Origin: Fluviibacter phosphoraccumulans_A
GTDB lineage: Bacteria > Pseudomonadota > Gammaproteobacteria > Burkholderiales > Rhodocyclaceae
Assembly: GCA_036287865.1 (NCBI GenBank)
Contig: CP126743.1
Location: 682,001 to 746,000, forward strand
DNA length: 64,000 bases
Direction of reading: 5' to 3'
Below, piece by piece: positions 1 through 9,675 of this stretch. The position numbers and the translations under genes were made by a program. Below the pieces are notes generated by a model that was given only the letters and a program-made list of their open reading frames with translations, ran no database searches and had not been told where the DNA came from. Position 1 is the stretch's first letter; each line of letters starts with the position of its first letter.

Positions 1-603
1 GGGTTTTTTGATGAAGGCATTCCTGGGCCAGAGCTCCCCTGCATTGTGGGCAACAGGGATGACAGGTGTGCCGGTACGTGTTGCCAGGCGTGCGCCGCCG
101 AGCTTGAATTTACCCATTTTGCCTGGGGCAACACGCGTGCCTTCGGGAAAGATGATGATGGATAGCCCCTGACCGAGACGTTTTTGACCTTGGGTCACAA
201 TCTTTTCTAGGGCGGCTTTTCCCGCGCTACGGTCGATCCAGATCATGCGAAGCCCCCAAAGCGCCCATCCAAAAAATGGGATGGCCAGTAGCTCACGTTT
301 GAGCACAAAATTTGCCGGTGGCATCCAGATTTGGAGGGCGATCGTTTCCCAGGCCGATTGGTGCTTCACCAGATAAATCGCGGGAGTTGGACTGATGTTT
401 TCTTGCCCCTGGATCTGGCATCGTATACCGAGAATCAACTGGCATATGGCCATAAAGCCGTAGCGCCACATCTGACAAATCGCATAACAAATTTTGAAGC
501 GAGGAGCTTCCGGCAATACATAGGTACACAAAACCAGCGTGCCGCAGAACATGGTCCAGGCAGCGAGGATGAGTGTAAACAGGGTAGAGCGTAGTGCAGT
601 CAC
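1..603 (-). CDS. plsC: 1-acyl-sn-glycerol-3-phosphate acyltransferase, 3' part cut by window edge
   Basis: This is a membrane acyltransferase that adds the second acyl chain to lysophosphatidate in phospholipid synthesis. I translated the minus strand from a GTG at 603, which lies 9 bases after the gmhB stop. The N-terminus is hydrophobic (about residues 5-30). The acyltransferase motif HQSAWE lies at about residues 81-86, followed by the substrate motif FPEGTR and the block GTPVIPVAHNAG. The gene runs off the left edge, so the C-terminus is missing. It follows glyQ-glyS-gmhB and is probably in their operon. A second paralogue lies at 28474-29205 with closely similar motifs. The family call is firm; the GTG start is the only good one near gmhB. 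Confidence 0.88.
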   Translation of the reverse strand, partial: MTALRSTLFTLILAAWTMFCGTLVLCTYVLPEAPRFKICYAICQMWRYGFMAICQLILGIRCQIQGQENISPTPAIYLVKHQSAWETIALQIWMPPANFVLKRELLAIPFFGWALWGLRMIWIDRSAGKAALEKIVTQGQKRLGQGLSIIIFPEGTRVAPGKMGKFKLGGARLATRTGTPVIPVAHNAGELWPRNAFIKKP

Positions 604-612
604 GGCCGCTGC

Positions 613-1164
613 TTAGTCTTTCTTTGATGGTCTGCCGAGTAATGCTTTAACCGCGGCCGCGAGGTTGTCGTGGATTGTTGTGCCTTCAGGTAAGCCACTC
701 TCAGCCACAGTCTTTTCCCCCTTGCCGGTGCGCACCAGGAATGGCGTGCATCCTGCAGCGCTGCCGGCTTGCAGGTCGCGTAACGAATCGCCGATCGTAG
801 GCACGCCTTTCAGATCGATGTTGTAGACCTTGGCAATGCGCTCAAACATGCCGGGCTTTGGTTTGCGACAATCGCACTTTTCATCGGCCGTATGCGGGCA
901 GTAGAAAATGGCATCGACGCGGCCGCCGACGGCCGCCAGACACCGGTGCATTTTCTCATGCATGGCATTGAGCGTATCCATGTCGAACAGGCCACGGCCG
1001 ATACCGGATTGATTGGTTGCGACTACGACACGATAGCCCGATTGATTCAGGCGGGCGATGGCTTCGAGGCTGCCCTCGATCGGTTTCCATTCGGCGGGAG
1101 ATTTGATGTATAGCGCCGAATCGACGTTGATAACGCCATCCCGATCGAGAATAATCAGCTTCAT
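613..1164 (-). CDS. gmhB: D-glycero-beta-D-manno-heptose 1,7-bisphosphate 7-phosphatase
   Basis: GmhB is a cytosolic HAD-family phosphatase that removes the C7 phosphate in ADP-heptose synthesis for the LPS inner core. The protein is about 183 residues, normal for the family. The HAD nucleophile motif LDRDGVIN is at the N-terminus, the motif ATNQSGIGRG follows, and the zinc-binding loop cysteines are seen in YCPHTADEKCDCRKPKPG. The motif GDSLRDLQAG ends the active site. I chose the ATG at 1164 (MKLIIL) over a TTG five codons upstream, because family proteins begin right before the DRDGV motif. It starts 11 bases after glyS ends and is likely co-transcribed with it. Confidence 0.93.
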   Translation of the reverse strand: MKLIILDRDGVINVDSALYIKSPAEWKPIEGSLEAIARLNQSGYRVVVATNQSGIGRGLFDMDTLNAMHEKMHRCLAAVGGRVDAIFYCPHTADEKCDCRKPKPGMFERIAKVYNIDLKGVPTIGDSLRDLQAGSAAGCTPFLVRTGKGEKTVAESGLPEGTTIHDNLAAAVKALLGRPSKKD

Positions 1165-1175
1165 GATGTGTCCAT

Positions 1176-3275
1176 TCAAACAGCCAGACGTGCGATGTCC
1201 GCCACGGCGTTCATCTGGTCAGAGAGGGTCTTAAGCAAAGCCAGGCGGTTCTGACGAACCTTGGCGTCTTCTGCCATCACCATTACGTCCTCGAAGAACG
1301 CATCGACGCTGGCGCGTACTTTAGCCAGGGCCATCAGCGCATCGGTATAGTCCTCGGCACGCATCGCATCCGCAACCGCGGGTGCGATTGCGGTTACCTG
1401 ATCAAACAGCGCTTTTTCCGGCGCCTCTGTGAGCAGCGCGGCACTCGGGGTGCCCAGTGCCTTAACATCATCCACTTTCTTGAGCAGATTGCCGATGCGC
1501 TTGTTGGCAGCGGCCAGAGCCAGTGCATCTGGCTGAGCCGAGAACTCGCGCACAGCAGCCAGGCGTGCCGGCACACGGTCGATACGCGCCGGGTTGATGC
1601 CAAGCACAGCTTCCACCACATCCTGCGGCTCGCCTTGATCCTTCAATAGGTTGCGCAGACGGTCTGTAATGAAACTCAGGAGAGCCGGTTCGAAGTCCGC
1701 TTGTAGAGTGCCCGCCGGGAAGGTGCCGGCCGACCACTGAATTAGTTGTGGCAATTCGAGCGGCAGTTGGCGTTCCATCAGGAGGCGCAATACGCCCAGT
1801 GCGGCACGACGCAGACCAAAGGGGTCCCGGTCGCCAGTTGGTTTTTCACCGATACCAAAGAAAGCCACCAGCGTATCCAGTTTGTCGGCCAGTGCTACGG
1901 CACAACCGACGTTGTTGCTGGGCAGTTCATCACCGGCAAAGCGTGGGCGGTAGTGATCGGCAATGGCTTCCGCCACATCGTTGGCTTCGCCGTCATGCTT
2001 GGCGTAGTAGCGGCCCATGATGCCTTGCAGTTCCGGGAACTCGCCAACCATATCGGTAACGAGGTCAGCCTTGGCCAGTTCGGCGGCACGCGCGACGTGC
2101 GTGGTATCGGCGCCAATCGCGTTGCCAATTTGTGTAGCTAGATTCTGAACGCGCAACAGACGATCGAGCTGCGTGCCCAGTTTGTTGTGATAGACCACAT
2201 TGCCTAGCTTGGCGATACGCGAAGCAAGGGGTTCCTTGCGGTCTTGCGTGAAGAAGAAGCGGGCATCCGACAAGCGTGGACGCACTACGCGCTGGTTCCC
2301 GCCGATGATGTGCTTAGGATCGGCCACCTGCATATTCGACACAATCAGGAACTGGTTGCGCAGCTTGCATGAGCCATCGAGCAGCGGGAAGTACTTCTGG
2401 TTCTGTTGCATGGTCAGGATCAGACATTCCTGTGGCACTTCCAGAAACTCTGGTTCGAATTCGCCGACGTAAATGACCGGCCATTCAACCAACGCGGTGA
2501 CCTCGTCGAGCAGGCCGTCGGCCTGGTTGATTTGCGCACCCAGAGCTTGGGCCTTGGCCGCTAGTTGGGCGCCGATGGTGCCACGGCGTTCGGCGTAATC
2601 CGCGACCACCTTGCCTTCGTTGCGCAAAGTTTCGGCGTAATCATCCGCGCGCGGGATCGTGATCAGACCTTTCGATAGGAAGCGATGCCCCAGTGTCTGT
2701 TGGCGAGACGGCAGGCCGAGCACGTCACCTGGTACGAGCTGGTCGCCATGCAGCTGAATCAAGCCATGCACTGGTCGAACGAATTGCACGTCTGAACCGC
2801 CCCAACGCATCATCTTCGGAATGGGTAGTTTTTTCAGCGCATCAGCGACAACGCCGGAAAGTACATCACCGAGGTGGGCACTGGCCACTTGCATGGTGTA
2901 GAAGAACGTTTCCAATTTGCCATCCAGACGCTTCGTAAATTTTGGCAGCTCACTGGCAAGAATGCCTTTGGCTTCGAGTTTCTTCAGCAAAGCGTGTGAT
3001 GGGTTGCCGTCGGCGCCAAGTGCCACACTCACCGGCATCAGTTTCTCTTCGACTTCCTGATCAGGCGCAACCGACAGCACGTCTGGAATCAACACAGCCA
3101 GACGGCGGGGTGTCGCAAACCACTGGTAAGACGCATTGTCTGCAACCAGCTTCTTCTGGACCAGACCGGCAAATATGCCAGCGGAGAAGACTTCGCCAAA
3201 GCGGGCAAGCGCCTTGGGGGGTAACTCTTCGGTCAGCAGCTCAACGAGCAGTGGGGCATGTTTGGCCTGGCTCAT
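1176..3275 (-). CDS. glyS: glycine--tRNA ligase beta subunit
   Basis: GlyS is the beta chain of the alpha2-beta2 glycyl-tRNA synthetase and carries tRNA recognition. The 699-residue product begins MSQAKHAPLLVELLTEELPP, the usual start of the family, and includes the characteristic block GEFPELQGIMGRYYA and the C-terminal helical domain. The ATG at 3275 overlaps the glyQ stop by one base (TGATG) and is preceded by a GGAGG ribosome site, so I prefer it over the TTG/GTG-type extension 11 codons upstream. The length is typical. Alpha and beta are made in a coupled fashion, as expected for a two-subunit enzyme. Confidence 0.96.
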   Translation of the reverse strand: MSQAKHAPLLVELLTEELPPKALARFGEVFSAGIFAGLVQKKLVADNASYQWFATPRRLAVLIPDVLSVAPDQEVEEKLMPVSVALGADGNPSHALLKKLEAKGILASELPKFTKRLDGKLETFFYTMQVASAHLGDVLSGVVADALKKLPIPKMMRWGGSDVQFVRPVHGLIQLHGDQLVPGDVLGLPSRQQTLGHRFLSKGLITIPRADDYAETLRNEGKVVADYAERRGTIGAQLAAKAQALGAQINQADGLLDEVTALVEWPVIYVGEFEPEFLEVPQECLILTMQQNQKYFPLLDGSCKLRNQFLIVSNMQVADPKHIIGGNQRVVRPRLSDARFFFTQDRKEPLASRIAKLGNVVYHNKLGTQLDRLLRVQNLATQIGNAIGADTTHVARAAELAKADLVTDMVGEFPELQGIMGRYYAKHDGEANDVAEAIADHYRPRFAGDELPSNNVGCAVALADKLDTLVAFFGIGEKPTGDRDPFGLRRAALGVLRLLMERQLPLELPQLIQWSAGTFPAGTLQADFEPALLSFITDRLRNLLKDQGEPQDVVEAVLGINPARIDRVPARLAAVREFSAQPDALALAAANKRIGNLLKKVDDVKALGTPSAALLTEAPEKALFDQVTAIAPAVADAMRAEDYTDALMALAKVRASVDAFFEDVMVMAEDAKVRQNRLALLKTLSDQMNAVADIARLAV

Positions 3276-4189
3276 CACACGGCCTCCTTCTTGATCGGGG
3301 TGCCGCACATCGGGAATCCCAGCGCTTCGCGGCTATCGTAATAAGCTTGTGCCACCTGACGGGCTAGTGCCCGCACACGGCCGATATAGGCAGCGCGTTC
3401 GGTCACCGAAATAGCGCCACGGGCATCGAGCATGTTGAAGTTGTGGGAACACTTCATCACTTGTTCGAAGGCAGGCAGGGGCAGACCAATCTCCATCAGA
3501 CGCTTGGCTTCGGCTTCGTGATCCGAGAAGTGGCGGAACAGCATATTCACCTGTGCGTGTTCAAAGTTGTAGGTCGATTGTTCCACTTCGTTTTGGTGGA
3601 ATACATCACCATAAGTAACGATGTTGTTGTCGTTCTTAGCCCAGACCAGGTCATAGACGTTTTCTACGCCCTGTAGATACATGGCGAGACGTTCCAGACC
3701 ATAGGTGATTTCACCCAGCACCGGTTTGCAGGTCAGCGAGCCGACTTCCTGGAAGTAGGTGAACTGCGTGACTTCCATGCCATCCAGCCAGACTTCCCAG
3801 CCCAGACCCCAGGCGCCCAAGGTTGGCGACTCCCAGTCATCTCCTACAAAGCGGATATCGTGTTCTTCGGTATTAATGCCCAGCGCGCGCAACGAATCGA
3901 TGTACAGATCCATAATGTTGGCCGGCGACGGCTTCAGTACTACCTGATACTGGTAATAGTGCTGCAGACGGTTCGGGTTCTCACCATAGCGGCCATCTTT
4001 AGGGCGACGCGAGGGTTGCACGTAAGCAGCGTTCCAAGGCTCTGGGCCAATAGCGCGTAAGAAAGTGGCGGTATGGAAAGTACCGGCGCCCACTTCAATG
4101 TCATAGGGTTGCAGCAGGACACAGCCCTGGCGGTTCCAGAATTCCTGCAAGCGCAGAATTACGTCCTGAAAGGTCAGCATGTTTTGCAT
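3275..4189 (-). CDS. glyQ: glycine--tRNA ligase alpha subunit
   Basis: GlyQ is the catalytic alpha subunit of bacterial heterotetrameric glycyl-tRNA synthetase, a class II enzyme acting in the cytosol. The 304-residue protein has the highly conserved blocks LQEFWNRQGCVLLQPYD, GAGTFHTATFLRAIGPEPW and QPSRRPKDGRYGENPNR. The ATG at 4189 gives MQNMLTFQDVI; a second ATG three codons later (MLTF) is the commoner start in relatives and cannot be excluded. The gene lies 92 bases downstream of the lnt stop. That short gap shows no clear terminator, so lnt read-through or a local promoter are both possible. Confidence 0.96.
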   Translation of the reverse strand: MQNMLTFQDVILRLQEFWNRQGCVLLQPYDIEVGAGTFHTATFLRAIGPEPWNAAYVQPSRRPKDGRYGENPNRLQHYYQYQVVLKPSPANIMDLYIDSLRALGINTEEHDIRFVGDDWESPTLGAWGLGWEVWLDGMEVTQFTYFQEVGSLTCKPVLGEITYGLERLAMYLQGVENVYDLVWAKNDNNIVTYGDVFHQNEVEQSTYNFEHAQVNMLFRHFSDHEAEAKRLMEIGLPLPAFEQVMKCSHNFNMLDARGAISVTERAAYIGRVRALARQVAQAYYDSREALGFPMCGTPIKKEAV

Positions 4190-4281
4190 TCCGTCTCGAG
4201 TAATGTGGGCGCAAGGGCGCGCCCGATCGAAACCCCAGATTTTACGGGTTTTTCAGCCGGATAGCAGCAGTGTTCTTGCCT

Positions 4282-5850
4282 TCAGACTGCGTGGCGGCGA
4301 CGGGTCAGCAGGCTCCAGCACAGAATTGCGAGAGAAAGGCCGACAATTGGCCAGTCCAGCCATCTTTGGTAAGGGGTTTTCCCCCGCATGCCTTGTACGC
4401 TCGCAACGAGCGCGTTGCGGGTAAAGGCCGATAGAACCGCCTGTCGCTCACCTTTGGGCCCGGTCACCGCAGTCATGCCGGTATTGGTTGCGCGCAGCAT
4501 GGGGCGTCCATTCTCCAGGGCACGGATTTGGGCAATTTGCAGGTGCTGGGGTTGTGCCAGAGAATCGCCAAACCAGGCCGTGTTCGACATATTAACCATT
4601 AGCGTTGCGTCGTCTGCCCGCTGGGCAATCTCAGCCCCAAAGATATCTTCATAGCAGATGTTGACGGCGATCTGCTGGTGGCTGAGCTGCATTAGCGGCT
4701 GATTAGCTTCACCTGCCGTGAAGTTAGGTAGCGGCATGTTGATCAGTTTCAAAAACCAGCCAAAACCCGGTGGGATAATTTCGCCAAAGGGCACCAGGTG
4801 TACTTTGTTATAAACCTGAAGCGGGTCAACCCCCATGGAGACAGCACTGTTAGCGTACCAGCTACGATCTTTAGCGGTTTCGCCGGTCAGTACGCCCATC
4901 AGTATGTTGCCCCGTTGCTCCTGGCCAATACGTTGGAGATCCTGCAAAAACTCTGCCGGGGCTTCGGATAACAGCGAAGGAATCGCTGTTTCCGGCAGTA
5001 CGATAAGTGTAGCGGGGTTGGCACGCGCGAGCTGGAAATAGGTGAGTAGGGTTTGTACATACTGTTCGGGCTGCCACTTCATGGATTGCGGTACGTTGCT
5101 CTGAAGCAAAGAGACTTTCAGGGGAGTGCCTTCCGGTTTGGTCCAGGTTATTTGTTGTAGACCGACACCGCTCATGAACAGCGCCGCAATCACTAATGAT
5201 TGTGGGTTCAGGGTAGAGGAAAGGCGCCAGCCGGCATTGCGTAGGCGCAACCAAAGCTCTCCGCTCAGGCCAGCAATCCACGCCGCCATAAAAGTCAGAC
5301 CATAGCCGCCAATGATGGGGGCGTAGCCAGCGAGTGGGCTTGGCGGTGCCTGGCTGTAACCCAGGTTTAACCAGGGGAATCCCGTGAATAGCATCCCGCG
5401 CAACCATTCCGTCAAGAGCCAGCAGGTGGCAAACAGCAAGGGTCTAAATAACCCGCTGTCCAGCCGCGTTGCACTTGGGGCATGGAGGTCACTGCGTCCT
5501 GCTAGGCAGAGCGTAAATCCGGCGCCAGCAAGCAATGGGTAAATCGCCAGGTAAACAGCAAACAGCGTTGTTGCAAGCAGAGCTAACAAGACCGGCATGC
5601 CGCCAATATCGTGCATGCTGACATAGACCCAGGATACGCCCATTAAAAACTGGCCAAGGCCGAAAGAGAAACCGATGCCCGCAGCCTGACGTTTATCGTG
5701 TGCGCCGCGCAACAACAGATACAGCGCTACCCAGCAGACGATGCCCAAGGGCCATAAGGCAAATGGCGCAAAAGCCGCAACGCCCAGAAAGCCCCAGCCG
5801 AAGCCCTGCGCATAGGGAGACAAACGCCTGAAGTCCGGCTTCCAGCGCAT
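4282..5850 (-). CDS. lnt: apolipoprotein N-acyltransferase
   Basis: Lnt is an inner-membrane enzyme that adds the third acyl chain to the N-terminal cysteine of lipoproteins. The 522-residue protein has several membrane segments in the first half (roughly residues 15-235) and a nitrilase-fold domain after that. The catalytic triad is visible as Glu287 in VLPETA, Lys349 in NKVHLVPFGE and Cys399 in NICYEDIF. The start codon overlaps the corC stop by one base. The pairing corC-lnt is common in proteobacteria. Two lipoproteins in this window (PqiC and LptE) would be its substrates. Confidence 0.96.
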   Translation of the reverse strand: MRWKPDFRRLSPYAQGFGWGFLGVAAFAPFALWPLGIVCWVALYLLLRGAHDKRQAAGIGFSFGLGQFLMGVSWVYVSMHDIGGMPVLLALLATTLFAVYLAIYPLLAGAGFTLCLAGRSDLHAPSATRLDSGLFRPLLFATCWLLTEWLRGMLFTGFPWLNLGYSQAPPSPLAGYAPIIGGYGLTFMAAWIAGLSGELWLRLRNAGWRLSSTLNPQSLVIAALFMSGVGLQQITWTKPEGTPLKVSLLQSNVPQSMKWQPEQYVQTLLTYFQLARANPATLIVLPETAIPSLLSEAPAEFLQDLQRIGQEQRGNILMGVLTGETAKDRSWYANSAVSMGVDPLQVYNKVHLVPFGEIIPPGFGWFLKLINMPLPNFTAGEANQPLMQLSHQQIAVNICYEDIFGAEIAQRADDATLMVNMSNTAWFGDSLAQPQHLQIAQIRALENGRPMLRATNTGMTAVTGPKGERQAVLSAFTRNALVASVQGMRGKTPYQRWLDWPIVGLSLAILCWSLLTRRRHAV

Positions 5851-6755
5851 CAGACATCATCTCCATTGTCGAGGTCTGCCTGCGGGGCGCTGTCCTCGGA
5901 TGCTGGTGGTTCCAGCACTTCGACCATAAGGCTGTAAAGCCGCCGGTTGTCCGCACGAATCACCCGGAAGAGCAATCCGTTGAGCTCCACGCTTTCGTTA
6001 CGGCGTGGGACCCGTCCCAGATAGTGCACAATTTGGCCGCCTAACGTATGCGCATCCTGGTCATCGAACTGCGTGCTAAAGGCTTCGTTAAAGCGATCAA
6101 CCGGGGTTTGTGCCTTGACCCGATAGCGTCCGCTGGCATCGAGCTGAATGTCCGTATCCAGTTGTGCCTGGTCATGTTCATCTTCAATTTCGCCGACGAT
6201 TTCTTCCAGCACATCCTCAATCGTCGCTAACCCGGCGAGACTGCCGAATTCGTCAATCACCAGTGCCATATGCGTATGACTGATGCGGAATTCGCGTAGG
6301 AGCACATTTAAAGGCTTGGATTCAGGAATAAACATCGCCGGGCGCAGCCAGTCTTCCAGGCGGAAATTGCTGTTGCCGATCGATCGAAGTAAATCTTTAG
6401 CCAGGATGATGCCTCGAACATCATCGGCTTCTTCACCAATCACGGGTAGGCGCGAGTGCCCCGAATCGATAACCTTGCGTATGGTTTGCGCCAATGGCTG
6501 TGTCGCAGACAGGGTGTGCATCTGCTGGCGTGGCACCATGATGTCGCGCACGGTCATTTCGGACACCGTGAGCGCACCTTCAATAATCGTCAGTGCCTCG
6601 GCGTCGACCAGATTGCGTTCATGGGCACCATGCAGAAGCTTCAGCAGCTCGCTGCGATCATCCGGCTCCCGCAGGAGCATTGTCGAGAATCGGTCGATCA
6701 GTTGGGTCAGGTTGTTGCCCGGAGTTGCCCGGGCGGGCGAAGGCGAGGGGTCCAT
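5850..6755 (-). CDS. corC: CorC/HlyC-type CBS-domain protein
   Basis: This is a soluble 301-residue protein with paired CBS domains (about residues 65-190, starting with DIMVPRQQM) and a C-terminal CorC/HlyC domain (about residues 205-285). It is linked by family knowledge to magnesium/cobalt efflux, but the exact role is not settled and it lacks the membrane DUF21 part of longer relatives. The ATG at 6755 is followed by a short Pro-rich head. It lies 12 bases after ybeY and overlaps lnt, the standard ybeY-corC-lnt cluster. The identification rests on the domains and the context, which agree. Confidence 0.9.
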   Translation of the reverse strand: MDPSPSPARATPGNNLTQLIDRFSTMLLREPDDRSELLKLLHGAHERNLVDAEALTIIEGALTVSEMTVRDIMVPRQQMHTLSATQPLAQTIRKVIDSGHSRLPVIGEEADDVRGIILAKDLLRSIGNSNFRLEDWLRPAMFIPESKPLNVLLREFRISHTHMALVIDEFGSLAGLATIEDVLEEIVGEIEDEHDQAQLDTDIQLDASGRYRVKAQTPVDRFNEAFSTQFDDQDAHTLGGQIVHYLGRVPRRNESVELNGLLFRVIRADNRRLYSLMVEVLEPPASEDSAPQADLDNGDDV

Positions 6756-6767
6756 TAGTGCTTATGC

Positions 6768-7229
6768 TTACGGGTCGGCAAAGCCCAGATCAGCCAAAAT
6801 TTCTGTTTCCAGTGATTCCATTTCTTTGGCGTCACGATCATTGAGATGGTCGTATCCCATCAGATGCAACATGCCATGAACCACCAGGTGTGCCATATGG
6901 GCAGCAATGGTTTTGTTCTGTGCTTTCGCTTCGGCATAAATGACCGTTGGGCAAAAAACGATATCACCCATGAGCGGTTCATCTTCGTAGGGGAAAGACA
7001 GCACATTGGTTGGTTTGTCTTTGCCGCGATACGTGCCATTCAAATGTTGGCTCTCTTCGGCATCCACAAAACGCATGGTCACGGTGGCGGCGTTACCATA
7101 AACCGCCTTAGCCCATTTGCGTAGCAGCTTGCGATCCGGGATTTGCTTGCGCAAATCGTCAGAGCACACCAGTTGCACCGTCAGATCCAGTCGACGGGCC
7201 GGTTTGCTCAGGTTGGCAGAATCGTTCAT
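6768..7229 (-). CDS. ybeY: endoribonuclease YbeY, rRNA maturation factor
   Basis: YbeY is a zinc-dependent endoribonuclease that takes part in 16S rRNA 3'-end maturation and ribosome quality control. The 153-residue product carries the zinc motif as His118, His122 and His128 in HGMLHLMGYDH, and the block TNVLSFPYEDE. The length is typical. It lies 9 bases after phoH, in the conserved phoH-ybeY-corC-lnt order, which suggests one transcript. No odd features were seen. Confidence 0.95.
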   Translation of the reverse strand: MNDSANLSKPARRLDLTVQLVCSDDLRKQIPDRKLLRKWAKAVYGNAATVTMRFVDAEESQHLNGTYRGKDKPTNVLSFPYEDEPLMGDIVFCPTVIYAEAKAQNKTIAAHMAHLVVHGMLHLMGYDHLNDRDAKEMESLETEILADLGFADP

Positions 7230-7238
7230 AGCGCTAGC

Positions 7239-8240
7239 TTAACTGTTTTGCGGCTGATGTGCTTCATAAGCCGCCACAATCCGTGCAACCAGTGGGTGGC
7301 GTACCACGTCTTCTTTTAAGAAGTGGGTCACGCCAATGCCGCGTACATCACGTAGAATCGTTGTAGCTTCAGCTAGGCCACTCTTTTGACCGCGCGGCAA
7401 ATCAACCTGAGTCGGGTCGCCGGTAATCACCGCTTTGGCTCCAATGCCAATTCGGGTGAGGAACATCTTCATCTGTTCCGGTGACGTGTTCTGGGCTTCG
7501 TCCAGAATAATAAAAGCGTTATTCAGTGTGCGGCCGCGCATAAAAGCCAGTGGGGCTACTTCCATCATCCCCTTTTCGAAGAGCTTGGTGGCTTTTTCAA
7601 AACCCATCAGGTCATACAGGGCGTCGTAAAGCGGGCGCAGGTAAGGGTCTACCTTTTGCGATAGATCGCCGGGTAGAAAGCCAAGACGTTCGCTGGCCTC
7701 TACGGCAGGACGAGTCAGAATAATGCGCTGCACATGCTCGCGCCCGAACGCATCTACCGCGCAGGCCACGGCCAGAAAGGTTTTACCAGTGCCGGCGGGC
7801 CCAATGCCGAAGGTAATGTCATGGCTCTGAATATTCTTCAGATACTCTACCTGGCGTGGTGTGCGACCATGCAAATCGGCACGCTTGGTCATCAGCACGG
7901 GTGCGTCGCCTACGCCAAGATCGGCATCGTCCCGCGCGATCTTGGCGGCGGGCTGATGGGCAGGGTTCTGGCGCAGTTCAATGAGGCCCAGCTGGATATC
8001 ATCCACACTGAGCGCCTCTTTACTCTGGCTGGCTAATTCATAGAAGAAGCGCACGGCGCGGGCGGCACGTTCGCGGCTGGTGCCTGTGCCCTGAATGCGG
8101 AAATGTGCTCTGCGGCGGGCGATGCTGACATCACACGCTTGTTCGATCTGATGCAGGTTTTCATCAAGCAGGCCGCACAGGCTGGCCAGTAGGTGGTTAT
8201 CTACCGGCTCCAATGAAAACTCTAACGTACGTGTGCTCAA
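7239..8240 (-). CDS. phoH: PhoH-like ATPase
   Basis: This is a cytosolic P-loop ATPase of the PhoH/YbeZ family, an RNA-metabolism partner of YbeY. Walker A is GPAGTGKT at residues 147-154 and Walker B is in FIILDEAQN near residue 240. The 333-residue product begins at a TTG codon. I accept TTG because an AAGGA ribosome site formed by the miaB 3' end sits 6 bases upstream, and no ATG occurs early in the frame. It begins 2 bases after the miaB stop, so translation is probably coupled. Despite the name, nothing here links it to the Pho boxes further along. Confidence 0.93.
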   Translation of the reverse strand: MSTRTLEFSLEPVDNHLLASLCGLLDENLHQIEQACDVSIARRRAHFRIQGTGTSRERAARAVRFFYELASQSKEALSVDDIQLGLIELRQNPAHQPAAKIARDDADLGVGDAPVLMTKRADLHGRTPRQVEYLKNIQSHDITFGIGPAGTGKTFLAVACAVDAFGREHVQRIILTRPAVEASERLGFLPGDLSQKVDPYLRPLYDALYDLMGFEKATKLFEKGMMEVAPLAFMRGRTLNNAFIILDEAQNTSPEQMKMFLTRIGIGAKAVITGDPTQVDLPRGQKSGLAEATTILRDVRGIGVTHFLKEDVVRHPLVARIVAAYEAHQPQNS

Positions 8241-8242
8241 GC

Positions 8243-9637
8243 TTAATCCTTTAGAACAATCTCGCCGCGTAGCGTATGTGCCAGCGACTCGGTGATACGT
8301 ACGTCCACAAACTGATTAATCAAGCGTGGGTTGCCCACAAAATTAACAATCCGGTTGTTGTCTGTGCGACCGGCCAGTTCGTTGGCGTCCTTGCGCGAAA
8401 GGCTTTCGACCAACACGCGCTGTACTGAACCGACCATCGATTGGCTAATCGCTTGGGCTTGTTCTTCTATCTTCGCCTGAAGTTGGGTCAACCGTTCCGA
8501 CTTTACCTCGGCCGGGGTGTCATCCGACAGCTCAGCGGCTGGTGTGCCGGGGCGGCTGCTGTAAAGAAAACTGAAAGAGTAATCAAATCCTACTTCCTCA
8601 ATCAGTGCCATCGTTTTTTCAAAGTCTTCGGCCGTTTCACCGGGAAAGCCCACGATAAAGTCAGACGAAAGCGACAAATCGGGGCGCGCTGCGCGCAGTT
8701 TGCGAATCACCGATTTGTATTCCAGACCCGTATACCCGCGCTTCATGGCCACCAGCACCCGGTCTGAGCCGGCTTGTACCGGCAAATGCAGATGCGATAC
8801 CAGCTTCGGCACACGGGCATACATCTCAATCAGCTTCGGCGTCATCTCGCGCGGGTGCGAGGTGGTGTAGCGGATGCGCTCTATCTGAGGCATCTCGGCA
8901 ATTGTTTCAATCAAGTCCGCCATATCGGCAATCGTGCCGGCATTATCCATCTCGCCACGATAAGCATTTACGTTCTGGCCAAGCAGTGTCACTTCCTTGA
9001 CGCCCTGTGCAGCCAGCTCGGCAATCTCAACCAGAATATCGGCAAACGGGCGCGAGACTTCTTCGCCCCGAGTATAAGGCACGATACAAAAGCTGCAGTA
9101 CTTGGAGCAGCCTTCCATAATGGAGACAAAAGCACTGGCACCCTCGGTGCGTGCCGGGGGCATCGCGTCAAACTTTTCGATTTCGGGGAACGAGATATCT
9201 ACGGCCGCCTTGCCGGTGTTGCGGCGTTCGGCAATCAGCGTTGGCAACCGGTGCAGGGTTTGCGGGCCAAACACCACGTCTACAAACGGCGCACGCTTCA
9301 CAATCTCGCCACCTTCTTGTGAGGCCACGCAGCCACCCACGCCAATCACCAGGTTCGGGTTCTTTTCTTTCAGGTGGCGTACGCGCCCCAGATCGTGGAA
9401 TACCTTTTCCTGCGCTTTCTCGCGGACGGAGCAGGTGTTAAACAGAATCACATCGGCATCTTCCGGCCGGTCCGTTTTAATCATGCCTTCGCTACCCGAG
9501 AGTACGTCGACCATTTTGTCCGAGTCGTACTCGTTCATCTGGCAACCAAAGGTTTTGATGAACAATTTTTTAGGGCCATTAGGGGCAGCGCTATCGGTGG
9601 TCTTGGGCGAAATCAGGCCGGATGCGGGTTGTGTCAT
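8243..9637 (-). CDS. miaB: tRNA-2-methylthio-N6-dimethylallyladenosine synthase
   Basis: MiaB is a radical-SAM methylthiotransferase that converts i6A37 to ms2i6A37 in tRNAs reading UNN codons. The N-terminal UPF0004 domain starts KKLFIKTFGCQMNEYDSD, with further cluster cysteines in NTCSVREK and GGCVAS. The radical-SAM motif is CSKYCSFC, and a TRAM domain lies near the C-terminus. The ATG at 9637 (MTQPASG) is preferred over a TTG 11 codons upstream. The 464-residue length fits. A TATAAT sequence upstream at 9676-9681 probably drives the whole miaB-phoH-ybeY-corC-lnt run. Confidence 0.95.
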   Translation of the reverse strand: MTQPASGLISPKTTDSAAPNGPKKLFIKTFGCQMNEYDSDKMVDVLSGSEGMIKTDRPEDADVILFNTCSVREKAQEKVFHDLGRVRHLKEKNPNLVIGVGGCVASQEGGEIVKRAPFVDVVFGPQTLHRLPTLIAERRNTGKAAVDISFPEIEKFDAMPPARTEGASAFVSIMEGCSKYCSFCIVPYTRGEEVSRPFADILVEIAELAAQGVKEVTLLGQNVNAYRGEMDNAGTIADMADLIETIAEMPQIERIRYTTSHPREMTPKLIEMYARVPKLVSHLHLPVQAGSDRVLVAMKRGYTGLEYKSVIRKLRAARPDLSLSSDFIVGFPGETAEDFEKTMALIEEVGFDYSFSFLYSSRPGTPAAELSDDTPAEVKSERLTQLQAKIEEQAQAISQSMVGSVQRVLVESLSRKDANELAGRTDNNRIVNFVGNPRLINQFVDVRITESLAHTLRGEIVLKD

Positions 9638-9675
9638 GCCAGAAGTGTCGTGAAAAGCGGTAAAAATCAAGGCAA

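Noticed and set aside
1748..2141. Plus-strand open frames within glyS
   Set aside because: They are antisense shadows of a conserved gene, without ribosome sites or family motifs.
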